Shown: positions 6,561 to 12,024, counted from the stretch's first letter. The stretch is DNA of 20,834 nt from DASULA01 sp036278435 (GCA_036278435.1 DASULA010000204.1:1-20834), one strand, 5' to 3'. The notes: generated from the sequence alone by a model not told the origin. Translations and numbers: made by a program.

Positions 6561-6605
6561 CCTCAGTACTGTCCTCGGTACGTGTCCCCGGTACGTCCTC
6601 AGTAT
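6561..6605 (-). repeat. Four short direct repeats between the GNAT gene and rsbW
   Basis: On the minus strand the unit GTACYGRGG (first copy ATACTGAGG) recurs at 6605-6597, 6594-6586, 6581-6573 and 6569-6561, spaced 11, 13 and 12 bp. Each carries a purine-rich Shine-Dalgarno-like core. The last copy continues into GAGGAG, the rsbW ribosome site, and the first overlaps the GNAT stop codon. Confidence 0.7.
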
Positions 6606-7111
6606 GTGGGTCCGCTCGCCCGCTCCGTCGGCGGCGTGGCGAACCGTTCCAGCGCGTCGCCGGTCAGCCGGTACACCGTCCATCCGTCCACGGATTCGGC
6701 GCCTGCCGCGCGGTAGAAGCCGATCGCCGGCGCATTCCAGTCCAGCACCGACCATTCCAGTCTCCGGTAGCCACGCCGCACGCAGACCCGGGCCAGTTCC
6801 CCGAGAAGCTGCCGACCCAGTCCCGAACCGCGGTGTTCGGGCCGGACGTACAGGTCCTCCAGGTAGATGCCGTGGGTGCCTCGCCAGGTGGAGAAGTTCA
6901 GGAACCACAGAGCGAAGCCGACCACATTCCCGTCCGGGGTCAACCCGACATGCCCGAACAGGGCCGGCGAGGGGCCGAACAGGGCGTCGTGCAGTTGCGC
7001 CTCGATGACCTCCACCGCGTGTTCGGACCGCTCGTAGGCGGCCAGCTCGCGAATCAGTTGGGTGACCGTCGGGACATCGGCCGGTATGACCGGGCGCACG
7101 GACCCGGTCAT
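6599..7111 (-). CDS. GNAT-family N-acetyltransferase (SSAT-like)
   Basis: A 170-residue acetyl-CoA-dependent acetyltransferase. The acetyl-CoA binding motif A is LYVRPEHRGSGLGRQLLGEL (about 87-106). Motif B includes LEWSVLDWNAPAIGFYRAAGA (119-138). The preceding FALWFLNFSTWRGTHGIYLED (66-86) is typical of the spermidine/spermine or thialysine N-acetyltransferase branch. The likely substrate is a small amine or amino acid, but it cannot be named. The frame is open further upstream, but the ATG at 7111 overlaps the stop of the phosphatase gene by four bases (ATGA) and gives the normal family length. The neighbours and order match Rv3216 in M. tuberculosis. The stop codon lies in the repeat array before rsbW. 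Confidence 0.88.
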   Translation of the reverse strand: MTGSVRPVIPADVPTVTQLIRELAAYERSEHAVEVIEAQLHDALFGPSPALFGHVGLTPDGNVVGFALWFLNFSTWRGTHGIYLEDLYVRPEHRGSGLGRQLLGELARVCVRRGYRRLEWSVLDWNAPAIGFYRAAGAESVDGWTVYRLTGDALERFATPPTERASGPTY

Positions 7112-7740
7112 GGTGTACCCGTCCGGCGCGTCATGCCCGGTTCGGGGGAATTTTCCGCTGGGCTGGTGACCAGATTCCAGTGCACGACCGTGGGCACGCC
7201 ACACTCGGTCCCCAGCACGCACGGCGCCGCCGGACCGAGCACGAACATCCCGCCGGCCGTGGCCGGTTCGCCCAGCCACCTGGCGGCCAGCACCCGGGAG
7301 AAGTGACCGTGCCCGAAGATGAGCACGTCACCGTGGACCAGGCCGGCCCGGATCCGGGTGAGCACCCGGTCCGCCCGTACCTCCACCTCGCGGGCGGTCT
7401 CGCCGCCCGGGGGATCTCCCGACCAGATCGTCCAACCCGAGCGGTTCCTTCTGATCTGGTCGGAGGTCAGGCCCTCGTACTGGCCGTAGTCCCACTCGGC
7501 CAGGTCCGAATCGACGGTGGCCGTGCCGAAACCGGCCAGCCGCGCGGTGTCCAGCGCCCGTCGTCGCGGACTGGACAGCACCAGTGCCGGGCGCAGCCCG
7601 GCCAGTGCCGAGGCCAACCCGACCGCCTGGCGCTCGCCACGGACGGTCAGCGGCAGTTCCGTCCGGCCGGTGTGCCGGAACGCCCGGCTCCACTCGGTCT
7701 CCCCGTGCCGGACCAGCCACAGCCGCCCGCCGGCCGCCAA
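7108..7740 (-). CDS. gpm2: Histidine phosphatase family protein (Gpm2/Rv3214-like acid phosphatase)
   Basis: A 210-residue member of the phosphoglycerate-mutase-like superfamily. The catalytic His is in LVRHGETEW (H12), with SSPRRRALDTA (about 56-66), the acid in LAEWDYGQYEGLT (E82) and the second His in FGHGHFSRV (H144/H146). These stretches closely follow M. tuberculosis Rv3214, which despite its Gpm2 name was shown to be an acid phosphatase rather than a mutase. The start is uncertain: the first codons before the core offer only a TTG at 7740 after the sodN terminator hairpin, and its ribosome site is poor. It overlaps the GNAT gene by 4 bp, so the two are probably translated together. The substrate is unknown. 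Confidence 0.87.
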   Translation of the reverse strand: MAAGGRLWLVRHGETEWSRAFRHTGRTELPLTVRGERQAVGLASALAGLRPALVLSSPRRRALDTARLAGFGTATVDSDLAEWDYGQYEGLTSDQIRRNRSGWTIWSGDPPGGETAREVEVRADRVLTRIRAGLVHGDVLIFGHGHFSRVLAARWLGEPATAGGMFVLGPAAPCVLGTECGVPTVVHWNLVTSPAENSPEPGMTRRTGTP

Positions 7741-7787
7741 GACCCGACCGGTCTGGCCGGACGGGTCGGTCTGGCCGGAACACAGCC

Positions 7788-7814
7788 GGGCCGGCCCCGG
7801 ATCGGGGCCGGCCC
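7788..7814 (-). terminator. Perfect 12-bp hairpin after sodN
   Basis: Arms GGGCCGGCCCCG and CGGGGCCGGCCC are separated by only three bases (GAT on the plus strand). It begins 15 nt after the sodN stop and ends about 47 nt before the gpm2 start. It is very stable and has no U-tract. It could end most sodN transcripts or protect their 3' end while letting some polymerase continue into gpm2. Confidence 0.7.
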
Positions 7815-7829
7815 CTCGGGTCGTCCGGC

Positions 7830-8234
7830 TCACGCCTGCTTGGTCTCCCAGAAGATCTTGGCGATCTCGTCGATCTTGTCGAGCAGTTGCTGGCCCTCCT
7901 GGGGGTCCACCGAGCCCTTTCCGCCGGCCCCGCCGGCCAGCTTGGTGGCCTCGTTGAACAGGGTGTGCAACTGGGGGTACTTCTCGAAGTGCGCCGGCTT
8001 GAAGTAGTCGGTCCACAGCACCCACAGGTGGTGCTTGACCAACTGGGCTCGCTCCTCCTTGATGAACAGGGCACGGGTGCGGAACACCGGGTCGGTGTTG
8101 CCCTGGTACTTCTCCATGATCGCCTTGACCGACTCGGCCTCGACGCGAGCCTGGGCCGGGTCGTAGACGCCGCAGGGCAGGTCGCAGTGCGCGTAGGCGG
8201 TCACGCGTGGGGTGAGCAGGTGGGGAAGCCGCAT
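7830..8234 (-). CDS. sodN: Nickel superoxide dismutase precursor (SodN)
   Basis: Converts superoxide to hydrogen peroxide and oxygen in the cytoplasm, as a homohexamer. The 134-residue precursor has a 15-residue leader that must be removed to expose the N-terminal nickel hook HCDLPCGVYDP. In the precursor the ligands are H16, C17 and C21, which become H1, C2 and C6. The rest (ARVEAESVK...KHHLWVLWTDYFKP.HFEKYPQLH...IFWETKQA) follows Streptomyces SodN closely. The ATG at 8234 is chosen over an ATG at 8264 because GGAGG lies 6 nt upstream. The processing protease gene sodX diverges from it across 130 bp. Nickel-dependent control by Nur is known in Streptomyces; I found no clear Nur box here. A 12-bp hairpin follows the stop. 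Confidence 0.97.
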   Translation of the reverse strand: MRLPHLLTPRVTAYAHCDLPCGVYDPAQARVEAESVKAIMEKYQGNTDPVFRTRALFIKEERAQLVKHHLWVLWTDYFKPAHFEKYPQLHTLFNEATKLAGGAGGKGSVDPQEGQQLLDKIDEIAKIFWETKQA

Positions 8235-8266
8235 TGATACCTCCGTTGCGATCCTCATGAGCACAG

Positions 8267-8283
8267 CCGGTCGCCGAGACCGG
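8267..8283. promoter_or_regulatory. Inverted repeat in the sodN/sodX divergent spacer
   Basis: CCGGTC-gccga-GACCGG is perfect over 6-bp arms. It lies in the 130-bp spacer, 33 bp upstream of the sodN start. A second, shorter symmetric site (AGGAT-G-ATCCT, 8289-8299) is adjacent. They are possible operators. Neither resembles the published TTGCAA-type Nur box. Confidence 0.35.
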
Positions 8284-8364
8284 ACTGGAGGATGATCCTT
8301 ACCGGTCGAATCTCGCTGGCGACCCTACTCCGGGGGCACCGACGGCGCAGAGCGGAGGTGTGCG

Positions 8365-8703
8365 GTGCGCTGGCCGTTGGCAGCGGTGCTCGTCGCCGGG
8401 ACATCGATGGTTCCCACCCTGTTGCCCGGCGATGCGGTGCTGGTGTGGCGGGGCCTGTCCGGCGGCGGTCCCCGGGTGCGTGCCGGCGACCTGGTGGTGG
8501 CCCGGTTCCGGGCCCGACCGGACCGGCTCGTGGTCAAGCGGGCGGTGCGTGCCTGCCCGGGGGAGGGTGGGGGATGGTGGTTGCTCGGCGACAACCCGGC
8601 GGCCAGCGACGACAGCCGCGGTTACGGCCCGGCCGACGTGGTGGCCCGGGTCGTGTGCCGATACTGGCCGCCGGTCAGGCGGGCCCGACCGGGGTCGACC
8701 TGA
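8365..8703 (+). CDS. sodX: Nickel-type superoxide dismutase maturation protease (SodX)
   Basis: A 112-residue S24/S26 (signal-peptidase-like) serine protease that cleaves the SodN leader before nickel insertion. The catalytic serine is in GTSMVPTLLPGD (S14) and the general-base lysine in RLVVKRAV (K58). The conserved box GDNPAASDDSRGYGP (75-89) matches the type I signal peptidase GDN..SxDSR motif. It has no obvious membrane anchor beyond a short hydrophobic N-terminus, fitting a cytoplasmic target. The GTG at 8365 has GGAGG 8 nt upstream. Divergent pairing with sodN is the known actinobacterial arrangement. Its last 29 bp overlap the 3' end of the convergent RmlC-like gene. Confidence 0.93.
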   Translation: MRWPLAAVLVAGTSMVPTLLPGDAVLVWRGLSGGGPRVRAGDLVVARFRARPDRLVVKRAVRACPGEGGGWWLLGDNPAASDDSRGYGPADVVARVVCRYWPPVRRARPGST

Positions 8704-9292
8704 GCTGGTGGTAGTAGCGCTGGCAGTCGTCGTAGTCGGGCAGGGCGCCGGACGCCCGGGCCTCGGCCAGGCCGGGCGCGGCCCGGTCTCGGGGCGAGAG
8801 CAGCAACTCCAGGTCGGTGGGCCAGGGCAACCCCAGCTCCGGATCGAGCGCGTTCACGGTGTGCTCCCGGGCCGGGTTGTACGGCTCGGAGCACAGGTAG
8901 GTCAGCGTGCTGTCGTCGGCCAGCGCGACGAACCCGTGCCCCAACCCCTCGGCCACGTACACCGCACGGCGGTCCACCTCGTCGAGCCGGACCGTGTCGT
9001 ACCGGCCGAAGGTGGGCGAGCCGACCCGGATGTCGACCACCACGTCGAGGATCGCACCACGCGGGCAGTACACGTACTTGGCCTGGCTGGGCGGCACGTC
9101 GGCGTAGTGCACCGCACGCACCGTGCCGCGTCGGGAGACGCTGTGGTTGGCCTGGGCCAGCCGCAGCGGGTGACCGATGGCGGCGGTGAGCACGTCCTCG
9201 CGCAACCACTCCAGGAACAGTCCCCGGCCGTCGCCGTGCTGGTCGGGAGTGAACTCCCAGGCCCCGGGCACGGCGAGCTGTCGCGTCTTCAT
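8675..9292 (-). CDS. dTDP-4-keto-6-deoxyhexose 3,5-epimerase (RmlC-like, antibiotic-sugar type)
   Basis: A 205-residue cupin-fold epimerase that inverts C3 and/or C5 of a nucleotide-linked 4-keto-6-deoxy sugar. The family core is QANHSVSRRGTVRAVHY (47-63) with the catalytic His at H62. It is followed by PPSQAKYVYCPRGAILDVVV, VGSPTFGRYDTV, EGLGHGFVAL, YLCSEPYNPAREH and LDPELGLPWP. The YLCS..YNP.REH form and the A in place of the usual Gly and Gln around the His (RAVHYA rather than RGLHYQ) fit the branch found with antibiotic deoxysugars better than housekeeping RmlC. No other sugar gene is nearby. The ATG at 9292 lies 8 nt after TACCGT. It converges on and overlaps sodX by 29 bp. Confidence 0.9.
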   Translation of the reverse strand: MKTRQLAVPGAWEFTPDQHGDGRGLFLEWLREDVLTAAIGHPLRLAQANHSVSRRGTVRAVHYADVPPSQAKYVYCPRGAILDVVVDIRVGSPTFGRYDTVRLDEVDRRAVYVAEGLGHGFVALADDSTLTYLCSEPYNPAREHTVNALDPELGLPWPTDLELLLSPRDRAAPGLAEARASGALPDYDDCQRYYHQLRSTPVGPA

Positions 9293-9300
9293 GCCGGCTG

Positions 9301-9306
9301 ACGGTA
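9301..9306 (-). promoter_or_regulatory. -10 box before the RmlC-like gene
   Basis: On the minus strand TACCGT ends 8 nt before the ATG at 9292, suggesting a leaderless or nearly leaderless transcript. No clear -35 was seen. Confidence 0.4.
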
Positions 9307-9436
9307 GCAGCAGTGTTCAACGTCACGGTCGGTCGCATCGGTCGTGTGGGAGACTCGGCCGACCTCGGGCGATCCCCGAGCACACCAGGCACCACGGCAT
9401 CCGTCGAAGCCGCCAAGGACGGGTCGGACGGGTCGG

Positions 9437-9451
9437 GTGTCGCAACGACAC
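9437..9451. promoter_or_regulatory. Inverted repeat upstream of the malic enzyme gene
   Basis: GTGTCG-CAA-CGACAC is perfect over 6-bp arms and lies 27 bp before the malic enzyme start. The size and symmetry suit a dimeric repressor site. The regulator is unknown. Confidence 0.45.
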
Positions 9452-9478
9452 GGATCGCACCTTGAGGGAGACACCACT

Positions 9479-10648
9479 GTGACCGGATACGACGACGACC
9501 CCGCCTTCCGCCTGCACGAGGGCGGCAAGCTGGCGATGGTGAGCACCGCCGAGCTGCGCGACCACGAGGACCTGTCACTGGCCTACACGCCGGGGGTGGC
9601 GCGGGTCTGCTCGGCCATCGCGGCCGATCCGGGCCTGGCCCACCGGTACACCTGGGCGTCCCGGGTGGTCGCGGTGGTCAGTGATGGCACCGCCGTGCTG
9701 GGTCTCGGCGACATCGGACCGCGGGCCGCGCTGCCGGTGATGGAGGGCAAGGCGTGCCTGTTCAAGCGGTTCGCCGGGCTGGACGCGGTCCCGGTGGTGC
9801 TCGACACCACCGAGGTCGAGGCGATCGTGGACACCGTGCTGCGGTTGGCACCGTCGTTCGGTGCGGTCAACCTGGAGGACATCAGCGCGCCGCGCTGCTT
9901 CGAGGTCGAGCGCCGGTTGCGCGAGGCGCTGGACATTCCGGTGATGCACGACGACCAGCACGGCACCGCGATCGTGGTGCTGGCCGCGCTGCGCAACGCG
10001 GCCAGGCTGGTCGGCCGCAAGTTGGCCGAACTGCGCGTGGTCGTGTCCGGCGCCGGCGCCGCCGGGGTGGCCTGCACCCGGATCCTGCTCGCGGCTGGGG
10101 TGGCCGAGATCACGGTGGTCGACTCCCGGGGCGTCCTCCATCCCGGCCGGGCGGATCTGACGCCGGTCAAGCGGGAGCTGGCCGGGCGGACCAACCCCAC
10201 CGGGTTGACCGGTTCGCTCGCCGACGCGATGCGCGGGGCGGACGTCTTCCTCGGTGTCTCGGCCGGCACCGTCGCCGAGGAGGTGGTGGCCACGATGGCC
10301 GACGGCGCGGTGGTGTTCGCCCTGGCCAACCCGGATCCGGAGATCCATCCGGAGGTGGCGCACCGGTACGCCAGCGTGGTCGCGACCGGACGCAGCGACT
10401 ACCCGAACCAGATCAACAACGTGCTGGCGTTTCCCGGGGTCTTCCGCGGTGCCATCGACGCCCGCGCGTCCGCGATCACCGAGGACATGAAACTCGCCGC
10501 CGCGGGTGCGCTGGCCGATCTGGTCGCCGGCGACCTGAGGCCCGACCGGATCATCCCGAGCGTCTTCGATCCCGGAGTGGCCGAGGCGGTGGCCGGGGCA
10601 GTGGCCGCCACGGTGGTCACGGCGGCGGCCACTGGGAACGGGGACTGA
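9479..10648 (+). CDS. NAD(P)-dependent malic enzyme (short form)
   Basis: Decarboxylates L-malate to pyruvate, giving NADH or NADPH, and links the TCA cycle to pyruvate. The 389-residue protein is the compact bacterial form without the phosphotransacetylase-like tail of MaeB. The visible core is YTPGV (36-40), GLGDIGPRAALPVMEGKACLFKRF (75-98; K91 catalytic-region lysine), NLEDI (131-135), the metal site HDDQHGTAI (157-165), the Rossmann loop GAGAAG (191-196), ANPDPEI (283-289) and SDYPNQINNVLAFPGVFRGA (306-325). The frame is open from 9344, but the GTG at 9479 follows GGGAG at 8 nt and gives the family start. A palindrome lies 27 bp upstream. Cofactor choice cannot be decided by eye. Confidence 0.95.
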   Translation: MTGYDDDPAFRLHEGGKLAMVSTAELRDHEDLSLAYTPGVARVCSAIAADPGLAHRYTWASRVVAVVSDGTAVLGLGDIGPRAALPVMEGKACLFKRFAGLDAVPVVLDTTEVEAIVDTVLRLAPSFGAVNLEDISAPRCFEVERRLREALDIPVMHDDQHGTAIVVLAALRNAARLVGRKLAELRVVVSGAGAAGVACTRILLAAGVAEITVVDSRGVLHPGRADLTPVKRELAGRTNPTGLTGSLADAMRGADVFLGVSAGTVAEEVVATMADGAVVFALANPDPEIHPEVAHRYASVVATGRSDYPNQINNVLAFPGVFRGAIDARASAITEDMKLAAAGALADLVAGDLRPDRIIPSVFDPGVAEAVAGAVAATVVTAAATGNGD

Positions 10649-10704
10649 ACGCCCTCGGTTGGTCTGGTGATCCGGTCGGTCTGAACACGTCATCACTCGC
10701 CCGG

Positions 10705-10722
10705 ATGCGGAGAATGCGGAGA
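10705..10722. repeat. Two tandem copies of ATGCGGAGA
   Basis: A perfect 9-bp direct duplication in the spacer after the malic enzyme gene, abutting the hairpin at 10723. Probably incidental. Confidence 0.7.
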
Positions 10723-10771
10723 CACGGCGGAGGGGCGCGTCCAGGGGTTTCACCTGACCCGCTCCGCCGTG
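10723..10771. terminator. Hairpin between malic enzyme and small membrane-protein genes
   Basis: Arms CACGGCGGAG and CTCCGCCGTG are perfect over 10 bp, extended by GGG/CCC after a one-base bulge, with a loop of about 22 nt. It lies between two convergent genes, 74 nt past the malic enzyme stop and 73 nt past the small gene's stop, so it may serve both. Confidence 0.6.
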
Positions 10772-10844
10772 CCTCCCTGCCGCCCGGCCGTGCCCGGACC
10801 CAGGGCCGTGGACCCGGCGTGCCATGGCGGCCGTTCCGGTCGTG

Positions 10845-10994
10845 CTACAGGCGGAGCCGGTGCCGGCCCTGGGTGCGCCAGCGACGCTCCCGTTCAGCCA
10901 ACCGGATCGGATCGCGCCACAGCGCCGAACAGATGACGATCGTGCAGACGGCACCGGTGGCCAGTCCGGCGAACATGGACCACATGTAGGTCAC
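10845..10994 (-). CDS. Small single-pass membrane protein, 49 residues, unknown function
   Basis: I do not recognise this gene. The GTG at 10994 (or ATG at 10985) opens a 49-residue frame. It has a short N-terminus, one hydrophobic helix of about residues 6-25 (MFAGLATGAVCTIVICSALW) and a very basic C-terminal tail (RDPIRLAERERRWRTQGRHR) that would lie in the cytoplasm by the positive-inside rule. About 85% of third codon positions are G or C, in line with real genes here. A GGGGGG-containing ribosome site precedes the GTG, but CACCCC just upstream could pair with it. It lies downstream of the cysteine-rich gene on the same strand, separated by a large hairpin. It might be a membrane-tethered adaptor or part of a small-protein pair. 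Confidence 0.65.
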   Translation of the reverse strand: MTYMWSMFAGLATGAVCTIVICSALWRDPIRLAERERRWRTQGRHRLRL

Positions 10995-11031
10995 CCGGTC
11001 ACCCCCCCGTGCCGTCGGGGTGTTGCGAGCA

Positions 11032-11085
11032 CGGGCGCGGCGGCGAGGGTCGGCACCCCTCCATGCCCACTCGCCGCCGCGCCCG
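11032..11085 (-). terminator. Perfect 16-bp hairpin downstream of the cysteine-rich gene
   Basis: Arms CGGGCGCGGCGGCGAG and its exact complement enclose 22 nt, and a GGCA/TGCC pairing is possible inside the loop. The stem begins 5 nt after the stop of the 85-residue gene. It is likely a strong terminator or a 3'-end stabiliser. It also sits 38 bp upstream of the 49-residue gene's start and so could separate or modulate the pair. Confidence 0.75.
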
Positions 11086-11090
11086 GCTGT

Positions 11091-11348
11091 TCACCCGGCA
11101 TCGGAGCATGCCGCGTCCGCGGCCGGGGAGTACAGGAGTTGGTCGGCCAGCGCCGTGTACTGGCACAGTGGTGCCGGCTGGCCGCACGAGCACATGTCCA
11201 CTCCGCACCGTCGCATTGCCACCCGGCGGTGCAGGGCGAGCACGGCGAAGGAGAAGACCCGGAACATCTCCGGTTCGATGTCGCAGTTGGACAGTGGGGA
11301 CAGGAGCCCGGTGCCCTGGTCCCGGGCGGGCCCGCCGGGTCGGGTCAT
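11091..11348 (-). CDS. Small cysteine-rich protein, 85 residues, unknown function
   Basis: I do not recognise this family. The ATG at 11348 has GAGGAG 5 nt upstream, and third codon positions are about 87% G/C, both arguing for a real gene. The N-terminal ~20 residues are flexible. A hydrophobic/amphipathic stretch follows (EMFRVFSFAVLALHRRVAM, 27-45), then a cysteine cluster C48-x4-C53-x-C55-x6-C62. Further cysteines are at C22 and C81. The cluster could bind zinc or an iron-sulfur cluster or form disulfides. No signal peptide is visible, so a cytoplasmic metal or redox role is more likely than secretion. A weaker frame (11345-11563) overlaps the start by ATGA and could be an upstream partner or leader. 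Confidence 0.72.
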   Translation of the reverse strand: MTRPGGPARDQGTGLLSPLSNCDIEPEMFRVFSFAVLALHRRVAMRRCGVDMCSCGQPAPLCQYTALADQLLYSPAADAACSDAG

Positions 11349-11587
11349 CGGGACTCCTCGCCGGTCCCGGTGGGACCGCCGGACGAGCCCGGTGCGGCTG
11401 CCGGCCGTCCGGCCGGCGCGGACGCGCACCGCTGGTACTGCTGGAGGCATCGCTGACCGGGTCGGACCGGTCCCGCGGAACCACCATGTGCGGAACTTCT
11501 GGCCGCCGCGGCGGACGGACGACGGATGCGAGCCGCCGCAGGGCCATGCTGCTCACCGCACACTCCCTACCACGCCCTTTCAGGATT

Positions 11588-11612
11588 GTGACGCTCCGAT
11601 TACGTCACGTGA
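11588..11612. promoter_or_regulatory. Overlapping palindromes upstream of the cysteine-rich gene
   Basis: GTGACG-N9-CGTCAC (11588-11608) overlaps TCACGTGA (11605-11612). They lie about 240 bp upstream of the cysteine-rich gene start, or 25 bp upstream of the weak frame before it. These are candidate regulator sites, with no regulator assigned. Confidence 0.35.
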
Positions 11613-11852
11613 TGAAGGTCGAAGATAAGGGTGGCCAGGAGGGCTGGCGGACACCAGTAGTGTCCTCTCAGCGGAGCGCGCGCGGTGTCCCCGACGGACT
11701 TCGGCAGGCGCCGCCGGACTGCGCGGAACGGGTCGAGTAACCGTTTTCACGTTCGACCTTGAGCATCTCATGGATTCCGGCTCGCCGGGCAGTGGATCGT
11801 TGATCTTCCCGCGGGCGGTGCGCGGCCGGGCGCCGGGCCCGGTTCTGACCCG

Positions 11853-11870
11853 GTTCCGGCGGTCCGGAAC
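11853..11870. terminator. Short perfect hairpin in the unassigned interval
   Basis: GTTCCGG-CGGT-CCGGAAC gives 7 bp with a four-base loop. It lies between divergent genes, where no terminator is needed, so it may mark the end of an unannotated transcript or be chance. Confidence 0.35.
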
Positions 11871-12024
11871 GGTCGGATACCTGGGGTGGCCGGTCCGGCT
11901 CACCCACACTTCAGGGGGTATTGTCGGCGTCTACTGTGACGCTGAGTAGTTCAGTGGGTGCAGTAAGTTCGAAACGTTGCCGGGCGGGGGATAGAGGTGT
12001 CATCGGACACGGTGAGGTGATCAC

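Larger units (their letters stand above)
11349..12024. other. 676-bp interval between divergent cysteine-rich and rhomboid genes, mostly unassigned
   Basis: No gene is firmly supported. Contents: a weak leftward frame 11345-11563 whose stop overlaps the cysteine-rich gene start; GTGACG-N9-CGTCAC at 11588-11608; the perfect palindrome TCACGTGA at 11605-11612; a GTTCCGG-CGGT-CCGGAAC hairpin at 11853-11870; and an AT-richer patch at about 11910-11985 that probably holds the rhomboid promoter. A 59-codon rightward frame (11770-11949) has fair codon bias in its first part but no good ribosome site. A small RNA cannot be excluded. Confidence 0.6.

Noticed and set aside
8235..8264. SodN start at the upstream ATG 8264
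   Set aside because: The GGAGG ribosome site is placed for ATG 8234, and a 15-residue leader fits known SodN precursors.
8235..8364. Nickel-responsive Nur box
   Set aside because: I looked for TTGCAA-type half-sites at the known spacing and found only an isolated TTGCG near 8245.
9575..10954. A 459-codon minus-strand frame
   Set aside because: It is antisense to the malic enzyme, whose full catalytic set is on the plus strand. It also conflicts with the 49-residue small gene.
10999..11556. A 185-codon minus-strand frame covering the cysteine-rich gene in another phase
   Set aside because: It has a fair ribosome site, but third-position G/C is only about 76% and its second half is the out-of-phase shadow of the 85-residue gene, which has better bias and its own GAGGAG.
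11612..11740. A 42-codon rightward frame starting ATGAAGGTCGAA
   Set aside because: There is no ribosome site and third-position G/C is only about 73%, below real genes here. Not conserved in any way I can judge.
11770..11949. A 59-codon rightward frame before the rhomboid gene
   Set aside because: Codon bias is fair in the first part but falls off, the ribosome site is poor and it runs into the rhomboid promoter area. Kept only as a remark.
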